DNA of 50,000 nt, taken from the NCBI GenBank assembly GCA_963575745.1, contig CAUYUJ010022393.1:247501-297500 (forward strand). The letters run 5' to 3'. This DNA comes from Prorocentrum cordatum (Eukaryota > Sar > Dinophyceae > Prorocentrales > Prorocentraceae). Shown in pieces: positions 42,116 to 50,000 of the stretch; position 1 is the stretch's first letter, and every line of letters starts with the position of its first letter. Position numbers and translations under genes: made by a program. The notes under the pieces are model-generated. The model was not told the DNA's origin. It saw nothing but the letters and a program-made list of their open reading frames with translations, and did no database searches.

Positions 42116-42639
42116 CTTCATGCGTTCATAGCAGAAAAATTGCTACGGATGATAATGTTTCGAGACGAGCGGGAACTCCAATATTGATAGTCAAAAGATC
42201 AAAATGAGCTTGAACTTTATGATTTCCTGTGTGCGCTATTTGAGCTTGGCCAGTAATGTACCAACATTTGGGATAGTGACTTTCGCAGCTCGAAAGTTGA
42301 ACTTTTCAATTTTGAGTTTGGCAGCTCACCCTTGGAATTTCTACAAATCCGAGTGTCGGGTGCTCGGTATTGAAGGTCGTGATTGAGATTTTTCAATGTT
42401 GGATTTTGACCTTCAATATTCGTTGCCAGGTGCGCGTTGCATTAACCGAAAAGCTATAGCATTGCGATCAAAAACCAGGACCTGAGCTCCAGACCCCACC
42501 TTTTCTACGTCATTTCCCGAGCCAGATCTATTCGCAAGCGCCTTGGGGCCCGAAACAGGGAGAACACGTTTGGCGCGGAAGTATTCGACGCGGAGATCAC
42601 TCAATGTGCATGCCAGTTCCTGGCGCTCCCGTCTGAGAG
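42116..42639. other. AT-richer spacer
   Basis: Less GC-rich than its surroundings. Short phrases such as TTGAACTTT/TTTGAGCTTGG recur. No gene. Confidence 0.5.
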
Positions 42640-43403
42640 TGTTTCAGCCGTGGCTTGCCTCAGGCGATTGCCGGGCAGACCGCCTGACATATCCCCACCA
42701 TCAGGGCGCGCACGGGCAAACGTCCTACCCCTTTGGCGTCTTCTCGGATACTCAAATGCCACGCGCGTTCCATATCGATGGGCGTGGAACTTTTAAACAT
42801 GGAGAAGTTAAATCAACTAAGCAAGCAAACTGTCTGAGACATTCCCGCAGTTTGGGCGCGAACGGACACATGTCCTACTTGTGGCGGTTGTTTCTTGGGG
42901 TGCTGAAGTGCCGCGCCTACTGCCTGGCGGTGGTCATGGGACTTTGAAAAGTGAGAGGACGGACTACCCCAAAAAAGCGAGCCGCCTAAGATATCCCCAC
43001 AAAATGGGCGCGAACGCGCAAATGCTCCCATCCCGTGCGGCTCCCCCCTGGGGCGCTTCGACGCCACGCGTGTCACATCGTTGTAAGCACGGTATTTTGA
43101 AGAGTAATAAGTCTAATCAACCAAATCGGCACACCGCGTGAGACAACCCCACAAGCTTGGCGCTAACGGGCACATGGTTCCACCCTTGGGCGGCTCCACC
43201 ATATGGTGCTCAAATGCCGCGTTTGCTACATCGGGGTAAACAGGGGTTGTGCAACAAACACATTCGGATCAACTAAGCAGGCGAATCGCCTGATACATCC
43301 CCGCAATTTGGGCGCGAACGTGTAAATGTCCCCATCGCTCGCGGTTCCTTCTTGGGGTGCTCAAGCGCCACGCGTGCTACATCGCGATACGCAAATGGCT
43401 TTA

Positions 43404-43459
<56 letters not shown>

Positions 43460-43800
43460 AAGAGGGAAAGAGGGAGAGGGAGAGGGAGAGAGAGAGAGAG
43501 AGAAGCCAAAGCATCCAAAACGGCAAACCGCATGAGGCATACCATTCTCTGGGTGGGAACGGGTACATATTCCCACCCATGCGGGTTCCTCGCTGGGGTG
43601 TTCAAGTTCCACGCGTGCTACATCGCGATGAGCATGAGCCTTTAAAACAGATGAATTGCAATCGGATCAACCAAAAAGGGAGATCGCTGGAGAGATCCCC
43701 ACAATCTGGGCGCGAACAGGCACATGGCCTTACCGCCCGCGGCTCCTCCGTGGGGTGCGCAAACACCACCCGCGCAGCATCGCTATTGGAATGGGATCTG
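42640..43800 (+). repeat. About 152-bp satellite, seven copies
   Basis: The anchor GGGCGCGAAC (or a variant) lies at 42704, 42854, 43006, 43158, 43310, 43551 and 43708. Constant blocks include GATCAACYAA, ACATCCCCAC, TTGGGGTGCTCAA and GCCACGCGTG. The 43310-43551 interval is enlarged by an (AG)n insertion. ORFs here are repeat-derived. Confidence 0.92.
43408..43503. repeat. (AG)n microsatellite inside a satellite unit
   Basis: AG dinucleotides with GGGAGA interruptions inserted within the fifth satellite unit. Confidence 0.95.
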
Positions 43801-44080
43801 ACGTTATGAACGATGTGCGTATGGGCTTGCATTTGGCGTGGCTGAGTATGAGAGGATTTCAACGAAAGCGCATATGAGTGTGAACGAACATGCGTGTTAG
43901 CGAGTCTGAATGTGATGAGTCTGAGTATGAATGTATTTGAGCGTGGGAGCGTCTGAGAGAGATAGAAAAGAGAGAGAGACAGAGAGAGAGAGACACACAG
44001 AGAGAGGCACAGAGAGACGGAGAGAGAGAGAGAGAGAGAGAGAAAGAGACAGAAACATAAAGAAGAAACGACGCCAGAGT
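43801..44080. repeat. GAGTRTGAA and (AG)n tract
   Basis: GAGTATGA/GAGTGTGAA-like units (43845-43950) pass into (AG)n with ACAGAG interruptions (43953-44060). Confidence 0.8.
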
Positions 44081-44340
44081 GAGTGCGGAGGTTTAGGCGC
44101 CCCAGTAATAACAAGTCCCGTGCACTCAGGCTATGGAGAAAATTGCACCCCCCGGATCCTAGGGATACGTTGGAGGCCTGTGCACAGTCAAGTCGCATAG
44201 TAAGGAGGAGCAATTTTCCAAGGCTACCCTTGCATCCCTGCCGTTTCGGGCCATCTTTGGCGACTTTCGCTGGCAAGCCCCCGTCGAAAACGCCAGCGTG
44301 GCCCTCCAGGGCCCCTGGATCCTTACCGCGCATCCTTGTC

Positions 44341-44847
44341 ATGCGGCCCGATTGCATCTGGCTGCTACCTGCCGAGGACAAGGGCCCAGACCCCGACCAG
44401 GAGACCATCACCGTGGGGGGCCTGAAGCGAGTCGCCCTCTCCCTGGGCAGTGCATGCCTGGTCGCCACTGGCCTCGAGGGCGACCTCCGCGTGCAGCTCG
44501 AGGGCCGCGGGGCCCACAAAGCAAGCGTGTGCACGGCACGCGCTGCGCGAGCTGCCGCGCAGGATCGATTAGCCACGTGCAGAGGGGGGTGCAATCGCAT
44601 GCGATTTTTCTTCCCCAAATCCCCGAGTTGCACCCGGAATGTTTGGCCGTTCGGAAAAAGGGGCGAACTCTGTGATGCACCCCCAGGGGGCTACATATTC
44701 GGAAGCACCCCTATCGAGGATGGACGCCCCTCCATTGTATATCCCAGGGTTGGGCCCCAAATGTTTGGTCCAGGCGAAAAGCCCCCCAAGTCGGTGATTG
44801 CTGTCCCCATGTTCCCTGGTATGGGGGGAGGCGGGAAAGCTTCTTAG
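44341..44847 (+). CDS. Possible hypothetical protein
   Basis: ATG 44341 begins MRPDCIWLLPAEDKGPDPDQ and continues ITVGGLKRVALSLGSACLVA, which reads like a beta-rich folded protein. Later sequence (GYIFGSTPIEDGRPSIVYPR) is also varied. The frame runs 168 residues to TAG. No family is recognised, and the frame is open upstream without clear coding character. It could be chance. Confidence 0.3.
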   Translation: MRPDCIWLLPAEDKGPDPDQETITVGGLKRVALSLGSACLVATGLEGDLRVQLEGRGAHKASVCTARAARAAAQDRLATCRGGCNRMRFFFPKSPSCTRNVWPFGKRGELCDAPPGGYIFGSTPIEDGRPSIVYPRVGPQMFGPGEKPPKSVIAVPMFPGMGGGGKAS

Positions 44848-45654
44848 AAGTATCTCTACTTCTCAGAAGGCGCGGGCCTTATCTATAGATGTAGGGCCGC
44901 CGCCTTCTAATAGGCCACCTCCTAAGAAACCTTCCCCCCGTCCCCCTGCCACCTTCTGCGCGCCGCCGAATCGAGGCCCACGCATCCAACGCGTCGGCAC
45001 CTGGGGGCCCTCGCTCCCTCCGTTTCTGAGGGCGCATCCCAATGATTGTCATCGCGCTTAGGGCTTAGGCGTGTAAACCTCAGGGATAGGGATATGATCG
45101 AGGCTGGCTACCTAGGTTGCGTCGGATGTCTGGGGAGGCCTCCCGGGACCTCCGAAGACCTTTGGAGGCCCCACGGGAACAGCGTGTGGAGATACCTGGG
45201 GCCTCCAGATTTCAGGCAGGTTCTGTGGTGGTGTAGACCGTATGGGATGTCCCATGGCAGAGTGGGACCGTGCAGTCGTGGTCCAGATTCTTGGCCATTG
45301 CGTGTCGGATGGAGATGCGTGTTTCGTCGTCCGTTGCGGCACTTCTTACAGGAGGAGTGGGAATGTGGATTCATCCCGTTGAGGTCTCCCTCTCCCTCCG
45401 CTGATGGCACAGACCATGGCAGGAGGAGGAGGAGGAGGAGAGGGAGGAGGGGGAGGGGGAGTTCGGGGGTGATGTTGAAATTTAACGGAGTCGCCCAACC
45501 AGTAAGTCGATTTCTGTTTCGGTTCGCGTCGTGCGTGCGGGCCAGGCGACGCAGTGCGAGCTCCTGCACCAGCTAGGCTGAGGTCACGCCAAAACGAGTC
45601 GGTGTTCCGCCTTCCAGGGCGTGCGTGGGGTTGTCCAGCGGTTGTTCGCGCGTG
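44848..45654. other. Spacer, no gene recognised
   Basis: GC-rich sequence with a GGA tract near 45421-45462 and CCTCCGAAGACCTTTGG-type phrases. No coding support. Confidence 0.5.
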
Positions 45655-46400
45655 TCCCACGGTTGCTCCAATGGATGTCCCAGTGGTTGTCCCGATTGTT
45701 GTCCCGATTGTTGTCCTCATGGCTGTCTCGATGGTTGTTTCGATGATTCATCCGCTGGTTGACTCGATGATTGTCCCGATGGATGTTCCGATGGTTGATC
45801 CAATGGTCGTCCCTATAGGTGCCCTTTTGTTGTGTCGATGGTTGATCCAATGGTTGTCCTGTTCGTTGTTCCTATGGTTGTCCCGATAGTTGTCCCGATC
45901 CCAAGGGTTTGTCCAGACACTTGTCCCGATGGTTGTCCCGATGGTTGTTTCGATAGTTGTCCCGATGGTTGTCCCGATGTTGTCTCATGGTTATTCCGTG
46001 GCTGTCCCGTGATTGCTTCGTGGCTGTCCCGTGATTGTCTCGTGGTTGTTCCGTGAGTGTTTCGTGGCCGTCCCGTGATTGTGCCGTGGTTGTCCCACAG
46101 TCGTTCAGTGGTTATTTTGGTTGTCCCGTGGTTTTCCCGCGGTTTTCCTGTTGTCACGTGGTGGTTTCGCGGAGCTCCTCTGTCGTCACGTGGCTGTCCT
46201 GTGTTTTGTCCTTACGGTTGTTCCGTTGTCCCAGTGTTTTCTGGTGGTTCTCCCGTGGTTGTCTTGTGTTTGTTGCGTGGTTGTCCCGTGATTGTCTTTT
46301 GTTTATGCCGTCGTTGTCACGTCCCGCTGTTGTCATGATGTTTCTGTGGTTGTCCCGTGGTTGTCCTGTAGTTCTCCCGTGGATGTCCCGTGTTTGTCGA
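45655..46400 (+). repeat. 12-bp minisatellite (GGTTGTCCCGAT / GGTTGTCCCGTG)
   Basis: The 5' part is built on TTGTCCCGATGG and the 3' part on TTGTCCCGTGGT, both in 12-base steps. The VVPMVVPIVVPI ORFs are direct products of the repeat. Confidence 0.9.
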
Positions 46401-46549
46401 TCGATACATCGTGAGATCGGCAGACATCGGTACCAAAATGTTGGTGGTGAGATCGGTAAAAATCGATGCCGGATAGGGCCAGATTTTTTTGTTGTAGAAT
46501 TCCCCAAGGAATGCATGCTTGCAATGAGGGGCTCTTACTTGTCTTAACC

Positions 46550-46735
46550 ATTTGGGGACCAGTCCCGTCTTTTCCGGGCGGTGCCGCCCGTCGCCGCCCC
46601 GTCGCCGCCCCGTCGCCGCCCGTCACCTGGGCCCCAGTCCCGGCTCTTCCGGGCGGTGCCGCTTGTCGCCGCCCCGTCGCCGCCTCGTCGCCGCCCCGTC
46701 GCCGCCTCGTCGCCACCTCGTCGCCGCCCACATGA
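46550..46735 (+). repeat. Duplicated segment plus CGTCGCCGCC array
   Basis: CCAGTCCCG, then CTTTTCCGGGCGGTGCCGC (or CTCTTCC in the second copy) and GTCGCCGCCCC occur twice (46559 and 46634). The array then degenerates. Confidence 0.8.
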
Positions 46736-46935
46736 ATTGATGACTCTCTTTTATTGAAACAGCATATAGTCTACCCCCCCCCCCGGGATTATCGGCCCCC
46801 TTTTGCGCATTGCAATTTATGATTCTAGCCCATCGTCCATCCTAAAAACGAATTCGTGCCATCCGAGCCGCCCCCCCCGTCATCTTCTGAAAAAATGTCT
46901 TTGCGCGCGCATTCGTTCATCAACATTCATCAGTT
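46736..46935. other. Short unique spacer
   Basis: No gene seen. Confidence 0.4.
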
Positions 46936-46937
46936 TT

Positions 46938-47040
46938 CAAGAATCCTTTGCAACAAATTTGACGATGTGCGCACGCGCGCGTCGTCGCGCGCGCATGCCG
47001 TGTCCAAAAACGCATAAAGAACACATGGTTTCGCAACGTG
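46938..47040 (+). repeat. Dispersed repeat copy related to 6086-6495
   Basis: GAATCCTTTGCAACAAAT followed by GACGATGTGCGCACGCGCGC is almost identical to the sequence at 6088. Confidence 0.85.
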
Positions 47041-47099
47041 TATACATATAACGGCGCACAGGGGCCCGGGCCCCCGGGACCGCGACCTCTACCGCAAAT

Positions 47100-47172
47100 G
47101 TGTGTGTGCTGTGTGTGTGTGCGTGTGCGTGTGCGTGTGCGTGTGCGTATGCGTGTGCGTGTGCGTGTGCAT
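47100..47172. repeat. (GT)n microsatellite
   Basis: GTGTGTGC/GTGCGTGTGC units. Confidence 0.93.
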
Positions 47173-47935
47173 GTAACGCATGATCCTTTCGATGGGGCTT
47201 CTGATCTTGCCAACGGGGCTTTGGAAATCAGGCCCCCGCCGCGATCGATCCTGCCTAACGGCTGCTTCTGGCATTGAAGGGGAAGAGAAAGAGGAGGCAG
47301 CAGACGGACGAAGAGCACGGTGAGCATCATAAGGGCATTTTTACTTGGAGGCATTTGAGAGCTTTATGTTGAGTGAATATACAGCATCGCGCCAAGTCCG
47401 CCAAGCGTACGGAGCTTTGCTGACCGTTCGTGGTAATTCATGGTGTGCCTGTTCGCAATGTCGCCTTGTGTGCCTGACGGGGTTGTGTTTGAGCGCAGTC
47501 TCATACCTGCCTGCGCGCGTGCTCCCCCCCTTCCCCTCCTCTTCCTCCTTATTCTGCTTGCCTCTGTCTTGCGCTGGGGGGGGGGCAAGATTGTCCCACC
47601 CCACTCGGCGTCTCCAGTAGGCAGTGGGTCAAGTTTCGTTGTGCGGGCTTGCCCTCGGGCCAGGCCTAGTTTGTTTCTCTTATGTTTTCCAGCCAGGTCG
47701 CCAGTCGCACCCAGTGGCCTGCAGAGAGAAATATGTTGTGCTATCCTCTTCGGCCTTCCTCCCTCCCCTCGTTCCTGCTCTCTTTCTTCTGCCTCCTTCT
47801 TCTTCCCGCCCCGCGCCCGTGGCCCTTTGCCCTCCCCAGGCCGACCCAGAGGGGTAGCCCTGAGTGAACCGATTGTTTTTCCATATGTTTGGTTTGCGCT
47901 GGCCGCCCAGACCTGGACCTGGGCGGGGGGGGGTC
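47173..47935. other. Spacer, no gene supported
   Basis: Mixed-composition sequence with open frames on both strands but no recognisable motif. Confidence 0.5.
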
Positions 47936-47939
47936 TCGA

Positions 47940-48620
47940 GGCCTGGGGCGCCCCAGGTGACCCAAGACAGCTCCAAGAGCGCTTCAGATAGTACAGGATG
48001 GCCTCCAAGATGGCTCAAGATAGCTCAAGGTGGTTTCCAAGATGCTCCTGGAGGCCCCAAGAACGCTCCAAGACGGCTCCGAATGGCCAAAGAGCTCCGC
48101 AAGGAGGCCCCGAAGAGGCCCAAATCCGTCCAAAACCTAAGGGGAGTCAGCGTTGGTTTCCTTCTCGCCCTTTCGATTCCGACGGCCATCCGAGGCCTCA
48201 AGATCGCTCCAAGATGGCCCAGGAGGGCCCCAAGAGAAGCCCAAGAGAACCTCAAGACGGCTCCAACAGCGCCCAAGAGCGTTCCCAGAAGGGTCCAGGA
48301 GACGATTCGAGGCACTCTCGAGGGGCAGTGCTAATTGCGACCCTCCCCTTCTTTGATCAATGTCATCGAAGGGGGCTCCAAGAGCGTCGCCAAGGCTCCC
48401 AAGAGTTCCCAAGACGGCCCCGAGAGGCGCCAAAGAGGCCCCAAGAGGCGCCCAAGAGATTTCCAAGAGGCCCCCAAGGGAACCCCGAGAGGCCTAAAGA
48501 GGATCCTCGATGCATCCAAAACGACGCTCAAAGACGCCCCTGGCCCCGCTAACAGGCACCCCAGACGCCCCGAGAGGCTTCCAGAAAGCCTCCAAGAGAC
48601 ATCCGAGGATTTCAGAGGCA
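47940..48620 (-). repeat. GGCC/CTTGG family, inverted orientation
   Basis: CCAAGAGGCCC/CCAAGACGGC-type units. This is the reverse complement of the family seen at 1411-2022 and 32.2-34 kb. Confidence 0.85.
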
Positions 48621-48654
48621 TCGCAGTCAAGAGGCTTCTGGCTCCTCCGCTCGC

Positions 48655-48915
48655 CCTTTTCCTCCTCCTCCTCCTCCTGCTCCTCCTCGCTCGCTTCCTC
48701 CTCCTACTCCTCTTCCTCCTCCTCCGCCTTCCCCTCCTCGTCCACATCCGCCTAATCCTCCTCCTTCCTCCTTCCTCCTCCCCCTCCCTCACCTCCTCCT
48801 TCTCCTCCTCCTCGCCCTTCTCTACGTTATCCTCCTCGTTCCCCCTCTTCGCCCTCCCCCTCCTCCTTCTCCTCCTACTCCTCCTCCTCCGATTCCTCCT
48901 CCTTCCTCCACCCCT
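48655..48915. repeat. CTC trinucleotide tract
   Basis: (CTC)n with minor interruptions. Confidence 0.93.
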
Positions 48916-49560
48916 TGGGGTTCGACAGTTTCTCCAACTCAGGGCAACTCGTCCGGGCGCCGTCTGTGGATGGTCTGTCATGATTTGTCTCCACCTCTTT
49001 GGCCTTTGACTTGGACTACAGCCCACAGCAAATATCAAGACTGGCAAGCTATGTGACTAAACGCGCACACCCGATCCACCCACGATCTTTCGAACAAACG
49101 TCGAGTATTTTGCCTGCGCGGCCGCCTCAGACTTGAGCGAGTCGATCCAGGAGTAGTGGATCGTCCTATTCCTCCTGCCCGTCTCCACCACCTCCTCTTC
49201 CTCCTCTGTCTCCTGCTCCTCCCTGTCTTCCCCCCCCGTCTCCTCCCCCCGCATTCCTCCGCCATCACCCCCCCGCATGGCCGTCCCCGAAGGCGAAGGC
49301 TGCATGAGGAGAGAGAGAGAGAGAGAGAAAAAGAGAAAGAGAAAGGGAAAGAATAGGGGGAGGCGGAGGAGGAGGAGGACGAGGAACTGGTAACGAGCCA
49401 CCGATTATACTGCCAGGCTAATTGTCTGCGGCTGTCTCAGCAGACGCAAAACCCCGAACGCCAACTGGTTCCAATATCTGCGTGCGAGTTGCCGTGGGGG
49501 CCTGCCGTGACTCCCACTTTGCGGGCTCAATAAATTGCAATCTCGCTTTTTCGCATTCGA
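48916..49560. other. Spacer with CTC and GA tracts
   Basis: CCTCCTCTTCC-rich sequence (49185-49260) and (GA)n (49308-49355). No gene. Confidence 0.5.
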
Positions 49561-49564
49561 TGAG

Positions 49565-49745
49565 CCCACACATTGCCCAAGAGAGCCCCCAGAAGGGCCC
49601 GAGAGGGCTCCGAGATCCTCGGTCCGGGACACAACAAAAAACATTGGATATTTTTGTAACATTTTCGGCCCCCAGGGGCCCTCGCCGGGCCCCAGGGCCG
49701 TCAAAGAACGACTCGGGATGAAAAGCGGTCCTGAGATGGTCTCCA
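49565..49745 (-). repeat. GGCC/CTTGG family fragment, inverted
   Basis: CCCAAGAGAGCCCCC and GGGCCCGAGAGGGCTCC-type units, as in the other inverted copies. Confidence 0.6.
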
Positions 49746-49794
49746 GACTCTGGACCTATGGAGGCCGACATTGCGAACGAAGCATGGCGTTGGA

Positions 49795-50000
49795 TTTCTG
49801 GGAAGGGGGGGAAGGGCAGCAGGAGGGCAAGGGGGCGGAGGGAAGGAGGGCGAGGGGGAAGAGGGGACGGGGAGGGGAGGAGATGAAGATGGGTATGCCA
49901 GAGGGCGATAAAGGAGAGGACAAGAGAAGGGAGGATGGGGAGGGGGGTAAAGATTTTTGCGCACGCTGGGGGCCCCGATTTCCAGAGGTCCCCGCAGGCC
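49795..50000. repeat. GGA/G-rich tract to window end
   Basis: GGGGAAGGGC/GGAGGG-rich sequence, then a short unique end. Confidence 0.8.

Noticed and set aside
48003-48030. ATGGCTCAAG resembling the end of the dinoflagellate spliced leader
   Set aside because: It lies inside the inverted GGCC/CTTGG repeat, where CAAGATGGCTCAAGATAGC recurs, has a poor 5' match and no gene follows.

Overview
This window looks like nuclear DNA of a dinoflagellate. A large-genome, GC-rich genus such as Prorocentrum is my best guess, from overall character only. The reasons are: simple repeats and satellites fill most of the sequence; genes lie in same-strand blocks; one gene start (7639-7659) carries a close match to the dinoflagellate spliced-leader sequence; one intron has a probable GC donor; and two gene families (16.9-19.7 kb and 28.7-31.8 kb) resemble multi-copy dinoflagellate families of unknown function that I know only from general familiarity.

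Layout. 1-7.6 kb is repeats: degenerate TAG triplets, a GGCC/CTTGG-rich family, palindromic GCTCCCTTAG arrays, a 101-bp satellite (4581-5868), a dispersed ~245-bp repeat and a GTC array. 7.66-10.09 kb holds a spliced RanBP2-type zinc-finger gene whose intron contains C runs of 58 and 88 bases. 10.1-14.1 kb is simple sequence. 14.1-14.8 kb is a small hypothetical gene. Two direct copies of a dispersed repeat (14872-15555 and 19700-20476) bracket a partly broken multi-exon gene (16.1-19.7 kb). A gene with a Cys-rich PHD/RING-like cluster follows (20.6-21.9 kb). Three genes lie on the minus strand between 22.8 and 26.75 kb. After a strand switch at 26.75-27.35 kb, which holds a long (CT)n/(GA)n fold-back, plus-strand genes resume: a degraded gene (27.3-28.1 kb), a large two-exon gene (28.7-31.8 kb) and an intact C5-cytosine DNA methyltransferase (37.2-38.3 kb). 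A broken tyrosine-recombinase/methyltransferase-like element lies at 39.1-39.9 kb.

Between 32.1 and 36.7 kb is nested repeat DNA: a 932-bp tandem duplication, then a 1.37-kb tandem duplication. Each 1.37-kb unit carries a ~222-bp near-perfect palindrome and a 32-bp minisatellite that switches orientation. 40-50 kb is almost gene-free and holds a ~152-bp satellite, a 12-bp minisatellite and inverted copies of the GGCC/CTTGG family.

No pathway links the genes. The shared themes are retroposition (spliced-leader relic), mobile-element remnants (tyrosine recombinase, repeat-bracketed module), cytosine methylation, and a TTCGGC-type motif just after the stop codons of several genes on both strands. 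Several coding regions change frame within or beside C or G runs, so each may be either a decayed gene or a sequence error.
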